Shown: positions 1 through 6,954, numbered from the stretch's first letter. The stretch is 9,450 nt of DNA from CAIPFQ01 sp964641775 (GCA_964641775.1 CAZXLK010000053.1:1-9450), one strand, 5' to 3'. Program-made: numbers and translations. The notes: generated by a model from the sequence alone, not told the origin.

Positions 1-584
1 CCTCCAAAAAGCATTCCGGAGCCATTGACCATAAGAACCGGGACCGATTCTTTTTTTAATAGCACACGGAGAAGGACCCAGCCGTAAACGGCGCAAATCG
101 ATGCTGCAATGACAGAGATTTCAGGCCAGGAAATAAAGCGCAAACTGGAAAGGAGCTCGCTAGAGCCTTTTTGAGAAGCAAGAACCGGGATAAAGCCAAT
201 AAAACCAATTGCCATGCCAAGCCATTTGCGCCCATTCATTTTTTCACCAAAGTGCAGATAGGAAAAGAGAGCCGTAAAGAAGGGAGAGAGGCTATAGAAA
301 AAACAAGTTTTAGCAGCTGACATATGCTTTAGGCCCCAAAACTCAAAAATATTGGATAAATACATGCTAAAAATCGAAAAGATCGCAATGGATAAAACTT
401 GTTTTGGCTTAATGGAAAAAACGTCTCGTTTTTTCCAAGCTAAAAACCCTAAAGTTAATAGACCGGCGAAAAGCATCCTTGCTGCGGTAACAAATAGAGG
501 CGAAGAAATCTCCATGGCTAATTTGCCAATAGAAAACATACTTGACCAAAGAGTAAATAAAGATATTAGTATCAATATGTTCAT
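1..584 (-). CDS. EamA/DMT-family permease, C-terminal part cut by the window edge
   Basis: The frame is open on the minus strand from an ATG at 584-582 to the left edge, giving 194 residues without a stop. It is strongly hydrophobic, with about six membrane segments (roughly residues 2-15, 25-42, 60-80, 86-104, 113-131 and 152-170) separated by short basic loops. Near residue 40 there is a short WKKRD loop. Near residues 148-175 a WPE-led segment followed by a helix and RVLLKK resembles the start of the second EamA repeat. EamA proteins of the drug/metabolite transporter superfamily are inner-membrane carriers with ten helices in two repeats, so about one third is missing here. Substrate cannot be told; chlamydiae use DMT members for metabolites such as S-adenosylmethionine, but nothing here assigns one. 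No clear Shine-Dalgarno precedes the ATG. It is divergent from the metal-transport operon, with 78 bp between the starts. Confidence 0.85.
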   Translation of the reverse strand, partial: MNILILISLFTLWSSMFSIGKLAMEISSPLFVTAARMLFAGLLTLGFLAWKKRDVFSIKPKQVLSIAIFSIFSMYLSNIFEFWGLKHMSAAKTCFFYSLSPFFTALFSYLHFGEKMNGRKWLGMAIGFIGFIPVLASQKGSSELLSSLRFISWPEISVIAASICAVYGWVLLRVLLKKESVPVLMVNGSGMLFG

Positions 585-624
585 AATAAAAATAGACTAA
601 CTTTTAAATGGAATTTATTCAAGC

Positions 625-652
625 TTGACTTCCCTCAACACAGGTGTAATAC
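625..652 (+). promoter_or_regulatory. Candidate sigma70-type promoter of the metal-transport operon
   Basis: A -35 TTGACT at 625-630 is followed after 16 bp by a -10-like TAATAC at 647-652 (or TACTAT at 650-655 with 19 bp). Initiation would fall about 3-6 bases before the ATG at 663. Together with the absence of a Shine-Dalgarno, this suggests a nearly leaderless transcript. A short ACAC/GTGT inverted repeat (638-647) lies in the spacer, too small to call an operator. The boxes are visible; their use is inferred. Confidence 0.4.
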
Positions 653-662
653 TATTTATCTC

Positions 663-1487
663 ATGATCCAAAAAATCCTTATTTTATTAGTCCTATTGAC
701 AAGCTGTGCAAAAGAGGCCTCTTCCGAGAAGCCCAAAAAACCTCTTGTCCTCGTCAGCATCGCCCCCTACAAATTTTTAGTTAACAAGATTGCAGAAGAT
801 GCCCTTGACGTGGAGACGATCATTCCTCCCCGCTCTAACCCCCATGTCTATGAGCCTACATCCAAACAAGTAGCAACTTTGCATAGAAGCGATATTTGGT
901 TTCGGATCGAAGAGCCTTTTGAAAGAAAACTTCTCCCTATCCTTTCTAAGGATTTGGAAGTGCATGACCTCGTCCTTGGAATGGAGCTGGATCACGAAGA
1001 TCGGCACGTATGGCTCAGCCCCAAGATTTTGAAAATCCAAGCACAAAAAATTGCCAAAGTTCTGCAAAACCGCTACCCTGCGCACTCTGAAAAATTTCAA
1101 AAAAATTTAATAGGATTTGAAAAAGAGCTCGACGCAGTTGATGTGGAAATCGGAGCGCTTTTAGCTCCTCTAAAAGCCCGAAGCTTGATCGTTTCTCACC
1201 CGGCTTTTGGTTATTTTTGCAAAGATTACGGCCTAGAGCAGATCTCCATTGAGCAAGAAGGAAAAGACCCGAGACCCCGTCATGTGGAAAAAATCCTTGA
1301 AATGACTAAAGAAAAGATGCCTGCTTTGGCCTTAGCCCTTCCTCAGCATAACAATAAAGGGGTTCAGCTTGTTGCGGGTGAAATGAAGCTGCCCGTACGC
1401 TTAATAGACCCCTATGCAGAAAATTCTTTGAAAACCATGCTTAGCTTGGCCCGGCTCATTGCAGACCCAAACTCTGGGGCTCCATGA
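663..1487 (+). CDS. TroA/ZnuA-type metal-binding lipoprotein of an ABC importer
   Basis: This is a periplasmic substrate-binding protein of cluster A-I (Zn/Mn/Fe), which captures divalent metal and hands it to the permease. The N-terminus is a lipoprotein signal: MIQK, a hydrophobic stretch, then lipobox LTSC with the lipidated cysteine at residue 15. The expected metal ligands are present: H61 (in NPHVYEP), H115 (RHVWLSP), H179 (SHPAFGYF) and D249 (LIDPYAE). The charged loop before H115 is short (DHEDRH) and not the long His-rich loop of zinc-specific ZnuA, so metal specificity is open. Length (274 aa) is slightly below the usual 290-310. The gene ends in an ATGA overlap with the ATPase gene, so the two are probably translationally coupled. 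From memory it corresponds to CT415 of C. trachomatis. No Shine-Dalgarno is visible upstream of the ATG. Confidence 0.92.
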   Translation: MIQKILILLVLLTSCAKEASSEKPKKPLVLVSIAPYKFLVNKIAEDALDVETIIPPRSNPHVYEPTSKQVATLHRSDIWFRIEEPFERKLLPILSKDLEVHDLVLGMELDHEDRHVWLSPKILKIQAQKIAKVLQNRYPAHSEKFQKNLIGFEKELDAVDVEIGALLAPLKARSLIVSHPAFGYFCKDYGLEQISIEQEGKDPRPRHVEKILEMTKEKMPALALALPQHNNKGVQLVAGEMKLPVRLIDPYAENSLKTMLSLARLIADPNSGAP

Positions 1488-2185
1488 GGGCCGAAAATCT
1501 TTTCTTTTCTTATCCAAAGACACCTGTTTTGCAAGGCGCCTCCTTTGAGATCGAACCCGGAGAAATGGTCGGCATCATTGGACCTAATGGCGGGGGTAAA
1601 ACAACTCTTTTAAAACTCATCATGGGGTTTCTTGAGCCGGATGGCGGCTTCTTGCAAAAGATTCCAAGAGAAATGATCGGGTATGTTCCGCAAGTCAATC
1701 ACATAGATCGCGACTTTCCAATAACAGTGCAAGAACTTGTGATGCTTGGTGGGATGAAAAATAGTTTCTTTGATCCTCCGAATACAAAAGAAACAGCCCT
1801 TTTTTGGATCGAGGAGCTGGGTCTTGAGGCTTATAAATCCAAAGCATTTTCAGCGCTATCAGGCGGCCTGCAGCAAAAAGCGCTCCTTGCAAGAGCCCTC
1901 GTCTCTGATCCTGAATTCCTTCTTCTCGATGAACCTACTGCAAATATTGATCCTGTTTCACGAATGTTTATAATAGATAAGCTTGAGACTTTCAAAGGGA
2001 ATAAAACAATTCTTTTAGTCTCTCATGATCTTCAAACCACCATTGAGAAAGTAGATAAAATCCTTTGCGTCCAATCCCAAATCACCACCTATCTTCCCCA
2101 AGAGATTTGCGAACATTTTGCCCTTGGCCTCTACCATACTCCCCTCCTTGCAAAAAGGAGCCTGGCTGATGTCCTTTCTCTGTAA
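1484..2185 (+). CDS. Metal ABC transporter ATP-binding protein (TroB/ZnuC type)
   Basis: This is the cytoplasmic ATPase that powers the metal importer encoded by the flanking genes. All ABC motifs are in order: Walker A GPNGGGKTT (residues 33-41), Q-loop Q70 (GYVPQ), signature LSGGLQQ (125-131), Walker B FLLLDE (145-150) followed by the D-loop region PTANID, and H-loop H181 (LLVSHD). The Q-loop-to-signature segment with FPITVQELVMLG is typical of the metal-uptake branch. The 233-aa length is normal for a single-domain ATPase. The start ATG overlaps the stop of the binding-protein gene by four bases. The last 17 bases overlap the permease gene, whose ribosome-binding site lies inside this coding sequence. 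No key residue is missing. Confidence 0.96.
   Translation: MRAENLFFSYPKTPVLQGASFEIEPGEMVGIIGPNGGGKTTLLKLIMGFLEPDGGFLQKIPREMIGYVPQVNHIDRDFPITVQELVMLGGMKNSFFDPPNTKETALFWIEELGLEAYKSKAFSALSGGLQQKALLARALVSDPEFLLLDEPTANIDPVSRMFIIDKLETFKGNKTILLVSHDLQTTIEKVDKILCVQSQITTYLPQEICEHFALGLYHTPLLAKRSLADVLSL
2155..2160 (+). promoter_or_regulatory. Ribosome-binding site that sets the permease start
   Basis: AAGGAG lies eight bases before the ATG at 2169. The frame can be extended upstream to a TTG at 2118, but the extra 17 residues are not membrane-like and would overlap the ATPase gene by 68 bases. The strong Shine-Dalgarno therefore decides in favour of 2169. Confidence 0.8.
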
Positions 2186-2996
2186 TCCTTTTTTTCAAAT
2201 GGCCCTCCTTGCCAGTCTTCTTGCATCCATTGCAAGCGGAACCATTGGCTCTTTCGTCATCGTTAAAAGAATTTCTTTTATTGCAGGGGCAATTTCCCAC
2301 GCCCTTCTTGGCGGGATGGGCTTTTGCCTTTGGCTAGGGCTTGATCCCATGCTCGGTGCTTTCGTCGGGGCGATTGGCTCGGGGCTTCTTTTAGGCATCA
2401 TCCATCTCAATTACCGGCAACGAGAAGATGCCGTCATTGCGGCCATTTGGTCAACCGGCATGGCAATTGGGGTGATCTTTTTATCCCTCACGCCGGGAAC
2501 CAATGGAGAACTGATGCATTTTTTATTTGGCAATGTCCTTTGGATCCATCCAAAAGATTTGATTATGCTTGGAGCTTTGGACATTTTAATTTTGGCTACA
2601 ATTATTTTTTATTATAGGCGATTTCTTGCCCTTTGCTTTGATGAGAGCCAAGCCCTTTTGCGGGGCATTCCCGTTAAAAGGCTCTATTTGCTTCTTTTGA
2701 GCCTTGTTGCCATAACGATTGTCCTTCTTGTCCAAGTCATTGGGACAGTCCTTGTGATTGCCCTTTTGACGATCCCCGCAACGCTCGCCTCTCTTTTCAC
2801 AAACCGTTTGAAAATGATGATGCTGGGAGCTGTTGGTTTTTCTATTCTTTTTTGCTATCTTGGTCTTGAAGCCTCGTATCTTCTTGACTGGCCCCCCGGA
2901 GCTACCATTGCCCTAGTTGCAGCCCTTGTCTACTTTGCCATATTGCCACTGAAAAGAAAAAATTCAATTGGCAATCAACTTGAGACAAAGAGTTGA
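2169..2996 (+). CDS. Metal ABC transporter permease (TroC/ZnuB, ABC-3 family)
   Basis: This is the inner-membrane channel subunit of the metal importer, 275 aa from the ATG with the strong upstream Shine-Dalgarno. It shows about eight hydrophobic segments and family landmarks: an ISHALLGG motif after the second helix (residues about 42-49), FLFGNVLWI before the central cytoplasmic loop, the RGIPVKRL loop that contacts the ATPase, VQVIGTVLVIALLTIPATLASL in a late helix, and the closing LDWPPGA segment before the last helix. A short basic tail follows. It overlaps the ATPase gene by 17 bases, consistent with one operon whose products form a single complex. From memory the C. trachomatis counterpart is CT417. 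The stop codon region carries the -35 box of the next promoter. Confidence 0.94.
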   Translation: MSFLCNPFFQMALLASLLASIASGTIGSFVIVKRISFIAGAISHALLGGMGFCLWLGLDPMLGAFVGAIGSGLLLGIIHLNYRQREDAVIAAIWSTGMAIGVIFLSLTPGTNGELMHFLFGNVLWIHPKDLIMLGALDILILATIIFYYRRFLALCFDESQALLRGIPVKRLYLLLLSLVAITIVLLVQVIGTVLVIALLTIPATLASLFTNRLKMMMLGAVGFSILFCYLGLEASYLLDWPPGATIALVAALVYFAILPLKRKNSIGNQLETKS

Positions 2997-3022
2997 CTTT
3001 GAGTGACCTTTTACGCTATGAT
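2993..3022 (+). promoter_or_regulatory. Promoter of rplU-rpmA-obgE
   Basis: TTGACT (2993-2998) and TATGAT (3017-3022) are separated by 18 bp, both close to the sigma70 consensus. Initiation is expected near 3029, about 22 bases before the rplU ATG. The -35 box includes the TGA stop of the permease gene, so the ribosomal-protein operon has its own start although it follows the metal operon without a visible terminator. Confidence 0.75.
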
Positions 3023-3037
3023 GTTTGGTAAATTTTT

Positions 3038-3042
3038 GGAGG
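3038..3042 (+). promoter_or_regulatory. Ribosome-binding site of rplU
   Basis: GGAGG lies eight bases before the ATG at 3051. The frame also contains a non-AUG start at 3003, but the 16 extra residues have no counterpart in L21 and would begin upstream of the predicted transcription start. Confidence 0.85.
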
Positions 3043-3050
3043 CTCTTCTC

Positions 3051-3359
3051 ATGTACGCGCTCATCGAATCCGGCGGAAAACAGTATCAAGTAAAAGAAGG
3101 TGACGAGATCGAAGTTGATCTCATCCATTCCGATGAAAAGTTGTTGAAATTTGAAAAAGTTCTTGTCTTGAATGATGGGACCAAGATCCATGTGGGCGCT
3201 CCCTATGTTGCAAACTGTATAGTGACAGGTGAGCTTGTAGGCGAATGCAAAGGACCAAAAGTGATCGCTTTCAAATACAAAAAATGCAAAAACTACCGTC
3301 GCAAAGTCGGCCACAGGCAGAAATATTCACGGGTTAAAATTACGAAAATCGGAGCTTAA
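3051..3359 (+). CDS. rplU: 50S ribosomal protein L21
   Basis: This is a structural protein of the large ribosomal subunit that binds 23S rRNA. From the chosen ATG the product is 102 aa, the usual L21 size, and begins MYALIESGGKQYQVKEGD, a textbook L21 N-terminus. The C-terminal rRNA-binding segment FKYKKCKNYRRKVGHRQ (about residues 75-91) is also diagnostic. Two bases separate its TAA from the rpmA start. It heads the conserved L21-L27-Obg operon behind a strong promoter and Shine-Dalgarno. Confidence 0.98.
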   Translation: MYALIESGGKQYQVKEGDEIEVDLIHSDEKLLKFEKVLVLNDGTKIHVGAPYVANCIVTGELVGECKGPKVIAFKYKKCKNYRRKVGHRQKYSRVKITKIGA

Positions 3360-3361
3360 CA

Positions 3362-3610
3362 ATGGCACATAAGAAAGGACAGGGTTCAACCCGCAACGGA
3401 CGCGACTCTCATTCGCAACGCCTTGGCATCAAGGCGACCATGGGGCAATTTGTCACTGCAGGCAGCATCATCGTGCGCCAAACAGGGACAAAATGGTACC
3501 CATGCAAAAATGTAGGACTTGGAAGAGACTATACGATTTTCGCCCTCGTGGACGGAATCGTTGCGTTTAAAAAAACCGACAAGACCTACGTCTCGGTAAT
3601 CCCTCAATAA
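3362..3610 (+). CDS. rpmA: 50S ribosomal protein L27
   Basis: L27 is a large-subunit protein whose N-terminal tail reaches the peptidyl-transferase centre. The 82-aa product begins MAHKKGQGSTRNGRDS, so the mature tail is encoded directly with no cleavable N-terminal extension of the Firmicute type. The core motifs RLGIK, IIVRQTGTKWYP and NVGLGRDYTIFALVDG are all recognisable. The ATG lies two bases after the rplU stop; a GGAG inside the rplU end (3351-3354) is spaced seven bases from it and implies coupled translation. Nothing unusual is seen. Confidence 0.98.
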   Translation: MAHKKGQGSTRNGRDSHSQRLGIKATMGQFVTAGSIIVRQTGTKWYPCKNVGLGRDYTIFALVDGIVAFKKTDKTYVSVIPQ

Positions 3611-3619
3611 AGTCTTTGT

Positions 3620-4621
3620 ATGTTCGTCGATAGTGTCTCAATTCAGTTATCGGCGGGCAAGGGTGGAAACGGCGTTATAGCGTGGCGCCGTGAAAAATTT
3701 ATCCCCAAGGGGGGCCCTGCCGGAGGAGATGGCGGCAATGGGGGCTCCATCATATTCGAAGCTGACGATCAATTCTTTTCTCTCGAGCACTTCCGCAACC
3801 GACGCATTATCAAAGCGAAAAATGGAGAGCAAGGCAAAGGGAGCAATTGCAAGGGAAGACATGGCGAAGACAAGATTTTAAAAATCCCTCTTGGCACCCT
3901 TCTTAAAGATGCTCTCACCAAAGAAATCCTCTTTGATTTTACAGATAAGGGGCAGCAGCTTAAAATTTGCGCGGGAGGAAGAGGGGGTAAAGGCAATTCA
4001 CGATTTAAAACGTCAACGCATCAAGCACCCTACATTTGCACCGAAGGGACCGCAGGCGAGTGTCGTGAAGTCGAACTTGAGCTCAAACTCATTGCCGATG
4101 TGGGCTTTGTCGGGATGCCCAATGCAGGGAAATCGACCCTTATTTCCCAACTTGCCCACATCGAAGTTAAAATCGCGCCCTATCCTTTCACAACCCTTCG
4201 ACCTAACCTTGGCATTGTCCATTTTCCCGATCGGCGCCTCCTTCTTGCAGACATCCCGGGAATCATTGAAAACGCCCATCAAAATAAGGGCCTAGGCTTT
4301 TCTTTCCTTCGCCACATCGAACGGACCTCCGTTCTTGTTTTCATGATCGAGCTTGCTCCCTACCAAGAGCGGGACCCCTACGAGGAATTTCTCATTTTGC
4401 AGCGCGAGCTTTCCGCCTACAATCCCGAAATGCTGCAAAAACCAAGCCTTGTCATCCTCAACAAAATCGACCAAGAAGGCGCCCAAGAATTAGCAGATTC
4501 ATTCAAAGAAAAATATGCAGGAGATAATCTTTTCATTATTTCTGCCCTGCATAACACCGATCTTGATGGCGTGAAACAAGCCCTATACGAATTAGTCCTC
4601 ATGCCCGCCCTTAAAAGCTGA
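3620..4621 (+). CDS. obgE: Obg-family GTPase (ribosome assembly)
   Basis: Obg is a conserved GTPase that acts in late 50S assembly and links growth to guanine nucleotide state. The N-terminal glycine-rich Obg fold spans about residues 1-158 (e.g. GGPAGGDGGNGGS, GGRGGKGNSRF). The G domain follows: G1 GMPNAGKST (165-173), G2 threonine near 191 (FTTLRPNLG), G3 DIPG (211-214), the switch with KGLGFSFLRHIERT, G4 NKID (281-284) and G5 SAL (308-310). It ends at residue 333 soon after the G domain, so the C-terminal OCT domain of some Obg proteins is absent, as is common. The ATG is nine bases after the rpmA stop; no strong Shine-Dalgarno is visible, so translation probably depends on upstream ribosomes. 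The convergent repeat at 4631 follows ten bases after the stop. Confidence 0.97.
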   Translation: MFVDSVSIQLSAGKGGNGVIAWRREKFIPKGGPAGGDGGNGGSIIFEADDQFFSLEHFRNRRIIKAKNGEQGKGSNCKGRHGEDKILKIPLGTLLKDALTKEILFDFTDKGQQLKICAGGRGGKGNSRFKTSTHQAPYICTEGTAGECREVELELKLIADVGFVGMPNAGKSTLISQLAHIEVKIAPYPFTTLRPNLGIVHFPDRRLLLADIPGIIENAHQNKGLGFSFLRHIERTSVLVFMIELAPYQERDPYEEFLILQRELSAYNPEMLQKPSLVILNKIDQEGAQELADSFKEKYAGDNLFIISALHNTDLDGVKQALYELVLMPALKS

Positions 4622-4630
4622 TAAATTTTA

Positions 4631-4720
4631 CCACCGAGCACACCGAGGACACCGAGATTTTTTGCGGAGCAAAAAATAAGATTTTATTTTCTTTCTCGGT
4701 GCTCTCGGTGTGCTCGGTGG
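4631..4720. repeat. Long imperfect inverted repeat between convergent genes, possible bidirectional terminator
   Basis: Arms at 4631-4657 and 4694-4720 are reverse complements at 25 of 27 positions, differing only at two adjacent central bases. Each arm is three copies of a roughly 9-base CACCGAG(G/C) unit. The 36-base loop holds a second hairpin (9-bp arms 4657-4665 and 4669-4677, loop GGA). The position ten bases after obgE and convergent with the gene ending at 4774 suits transcription termination in both directions, but no long T-run follows the outer stem, so a dispersed intergenic repeat is equally likely. Confidence 0.8.
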
Positions 4721-4770
4721 TTATTTTCTTCTCTCTCAGTGTCCTCAGTGTGCCCAGTGGTTAATTCTTC
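4691..4770. repeat. 40-bp imperfect tandem direct repeat
   Basis: 4691-4730 and 4731-4770 align at about 29 of 40 positions. The second copy repeats the right arm of the inverted repeat, but all three CGGTG cores have become CAGTG. The cluster therefore contains three related copies of one 27-base motif, one inverted and two direct. It ends three bases before the stop codon of the downstream minus-strand gene. Confidence 0.75.
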
Positions 4771-4773
4771 CTA

Positions 4774-6339
4774 TTAGAGGCTGACGATGAGACCGAAGTT
4801 GTAACGGGAATGGGTTGGATTATCAAATCCATGATGCCAAAGCTGAAAGCCATAATCAAAACGGGCTGTTACATAGCGATCAAACTGATAGCGGACGCCG
4901 GGGCCAATGGAGCCTAAGCTTTTTGTTCTACTCTCACCGATGAGCGGATTGGTGCTTCCTCCCGCTCCGCAATCAAAAAAGGCCAGAAAATAGAGCTCAT
5001 CACAAGATCTTCTCGTCCAACCTGCACATTTGGCTATACTGAAACGGGGCGTTTGCAGAGTCACATTCAAAAGTAGGGCATTGTCAACGCTGACAATCCT
5101 CTCTTCAAATCCACGAACCGCATTGTAGCCAGATAAACAAAATTGCTCGCTGGGAAGAAGATTTTTTGATGAAAGCTGCCCATTTAAATCATAACTAAAC
5201 CAAAAATGGCCGAAGTTGTGGGCAAAGGAATGAGATAGCTTTCCATAGACATACCAAGGTCCCGCTCCTGCCCGAAATGCTTCAAACTTTTCCCTTGTAT
5301 CTCCATGCGACATTTCCCCAACCTCGCCGTAAATTTCGGCAACAAGGGTGACTCGGTTCCAAGGATCGCTGTAGCCAACATCATAGCCTGCCATGAACTG
5401 ATTGATCGCAGCATTATTATCAAAAATCTCAACACCGGATTTTTTAATGCGAGATTTGACTTGCTTGTAATCGTATCCTAAAATGAATTCCTGCAAGACC
5501 TTTGTATTCGTAATGATCGGAATTCGATACCGCCCATCGACTTGCCAGCTGTAAGAAAATTCATGATCTCCTTTGGGAAGCTCAGGTTTTGTTTGTGCAT
5601 AGCCCCCATAAAAAATCATCGTTTGTCTTGCGGGAAATGGGCATCGAAAAGTTGCCGTTTGCGCATTGAACAAATTCCAGTTGGGAGAACAGGTGAATTG
5701 ATAAGAAATTTCTGAATCTTCAACAATTGTTTTGCTAAGATTGAGCCCAAAAAAAAGGCGATCGCGATCTGTATGACTCGTTCCTGTATTGTCGGCTCCC
5801 ATATAAAAGCGGTATGGGAAACGATCCACAGTTACTAGCTCTAAATCGGCAAAGCCCTGCTTTTTTGAAGGGCACAATATGGCGTCAGTTCGACGAAAAG
5901 GATTTCGATTCATTGCTGCCATATCGGCAAGAAGCTCTTTGCAATCAATCCAACATCCCGGCCTTGCCCGAATGTAACTCTCAATGTCACAAGGTGTGTA
6001 ATAGCAATTACCCTTTACATAAATATTGCCGAGTTTTGCCTCAGTGGCTATACACTCATTACATACATTAACATCGCAATGTAGATCGTAGAGATGCTGC
6101 AGAGCTGATGGATAGAACCAATAAGGTCCATACTCAAATTCTTGATACCAATCCAAAATCCGAACAGGTTCTCCCGAAATGGTCCAATGGGTGTAGTAAA
6201 ATTGAGAGTTGATCGAAAATTCCTGATCAGAAAGTCTTTCCGGAATGAGCGTCCGAATTTGTTGCAAAGCTTGCAGCGCCACATTGAGATCGTAATGGAT
6301 GCTAGCAAATAGAGTTAAGGGCAGAAGCAAAAATCGCAT
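4774..6339 (-). CDS. Cysteine-rich outer-membrane protein of the TpsB/FhaC (Omp85) type
   Basis: The 521-aa protein resembles ShlB/FhaC/HecB pores that move a partner protein across the outer membrane in two-partner secretion. The N-terminus (MRFLLLPLTLFAS) looks like a signal sequence. Residues about 85-175 resemble the second POTRA domain and linker: TPCDIESYIRARPG, MNRNPFRRTDAILCPS, then PYRFYMGADNTGTSHTDRDR, matching the FhaC pattern of an LNRNP motif, a P-G turn and DNxG...R entering the barrel. The barrel shows alternating aromatic strands and the hallmark VRGF (408-411), which in Omp85 proteins plugs the pore from loop 6. The last residue is leucine, not the usual aromatic. The protein carries 14 cysteines, seven of them between residues 88 and 133, which is unusual. 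A first POTRA domain is not clearly visible. No secreted partner gene is nearby. It follows the phosphoesterase gene by 27 bases, so they may be co-transcribed. Confidence 0.8.
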   Translation of the reverse strand: MRFLLLPLTLFASIHYDLNVALQALQQIRTLIPERLSDQEFSINSQFYYTHWTISGEPVRILDWYQEFEYGPYWFYPSALQHLYDLHCDVNVCNECIATEAKLGNIYVKGNCYYTPCDIESYIRARPGCWIDCKELLADMAAMNRNPFRRTDAILCPSKKQGFADLELVTVDRFPYRFYMGADNTGTSHTDRDRLFFGLNLSKTIVEDSEISYQFTCSPNWNLFNAQTATFRCPFPARQTMIFYGGYAQTKPELPKGDHEFSYSWQVDGRYRIPIITNTKVLQEFILGYDYKQVKSRIKKSGVEIFDNNAAINQFMAGYDVGYSDPWNRVTLVAEIYGEVGEMSHGDTREKFEAFRAGAGPWYVYGKLSHSFAHNFGHFWFSYDLNGQLSSKNLLPSEQFCLSGYNAVRGFEERIVSVDNALLLNVTLQTPRFSIAKCAGWTRRSCDELYFLAFFDCGAGGSTNPLIGESRTKSLGSIGPGVRYQFDRYVTARFDYGFQLWHHGFDNPTHSRYNFGLIVSL

Positions 6340-6366
6340 CCCTAGAGGATATGAAAAAATTGGAAA

Positions 6367-6948
6367 TTAGGAAAGACCTTTTGCAATGCCTTCTAGAGTA
6401 AGATTGGAAACAACAGAGCGTTTTTTTTTCGTGACATCTGTTTTTGAAGCGTGGGCATCTTTTTTCTTTGTCAAAAGCCATTGATTTTCTTCAGGCTTGA
6501 AACGAACCAAGGTAAACTCCCCTTTTAATTTTTTACCCATGAGAGTGATATGCACCGAGCCTTTTTTCAACCCTTCCTTCATTCTTTTTTCAGATCCTTC
6601 CGGCTCTTCGGAAAAATAGGTCCCTTGATCCCAAATCATCACTTCTCCCGCGCCATATCCACTCGGAATAATCCCTTCAAAATCCTTGTAGTCATAGGGA
6701 TGATCTTCCACCATTACAGCAAGCCGTCGATCCTCCGGATTCAATGAGGGCCCCTTAGGCACTGCCCAGCTTTTCAATACTCCCCCCACTTCCAACCGCA
6801 AATCATAATGGAGCCTTGTCGCTGCATGTTTATGCACCACAAAATGTAAAAGCCCCTTTTTCCCCTTCTTCAAAACCGCTTTAGGCTCTTTCGATGTTTT
6901 CAGATTTCTCTTGGAACGATACTCTTTTAATTTTTTGGATGTTTTCAT
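6367..6948 (-). CDS. Stand-alone LigD-type 3'-phosphoesterase
   Basis: This is the phosphoesterase module that, in bacterial DNA ligase D, trims 3'-phosphates and 3'-ribonucleotides from broken DNA ends before non-homologous end joining. After a lysine-rich leader (residues 1-32) the domain motifs are complete: VVHKHAATRLHYDLRLE (38-53), LKSWAVPKGPS, VEDHPYDYKDFEG and IPSGYGAGEV. H41, H47, D49, R51, H83 and Y87 correspond to the catalytic and metal-binding residues described for the Pseudomonas enzyme (H42, H48, D50, R52, H84, Y88). At 193 aa it carries no polymerase or ligase domain, and no Ku gene is in the window; stand-alone versions exist in some bacteria and archaea. The basic, repetitive C-terminus (KKKRS region) could contact DNA. 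It is probably active, acting in the cytoplasm. Confidence 0.93.
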   Translation of the reverse strand: MKTSKKLKEYRSKRNLKTSKEPKAVLKKGKKGLLHFVVHKHAATRLHYDLRLEVGGVLKSWAVPKGPSLNPEDRRLAVMVEDHPYDYKDFEGIIPSGYGAGEVMIWDQGTYFSEEPEGSEKRMKEGLKKGSVHITLMGKKLKGEFTLVRFKPEENQWLLTKKKDAHASKTDVTKKKRSVVSNLTLEGIAKGLS

Positions 6949-6954
6949 AATTTT

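Noticed and set aside
352..600. Plus-strand open frame of 82 codons
   Set aside because: It lies opposite the EamA permease, whose minus-strand frame is open for 194 codons and reads as a family member; the plus-strand product has no features.
2118..2168. Upstream TTG start for the permease
   Set aside because: The strong Shine-Dalgarno at 2155-2160 points to the ATG at 2169, and the extension is unlike any ABC-3 N-terminus.
3003..3050. Upstream start for L21
   Set aside because: It would begin within the promoter region and add residues absent from L21; GGAGG before 3051 decides the start.
3891..4295. Plus-strand open frame of 134 codons inside obgE
   Set aside because: It is a shifted frame within a well-supported GTPase gene whose motifs all lie in the other frame.
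4657..4677. Small A/T-rich hairpin as a classical intrinsic terminator of obgE
   Set aside because: The stem is almost all A-T pairs with a GC clamp only at the apex, so it is not a convincing GC-rich terminator by itself; the larger outer repeat is the better candidate.
4631..4770. Possible CRISPR-like array
   Set aside because: The copies are in mixed orientation, imperfect, internally periodic and without uniform unique spacers; no cas genes are near.
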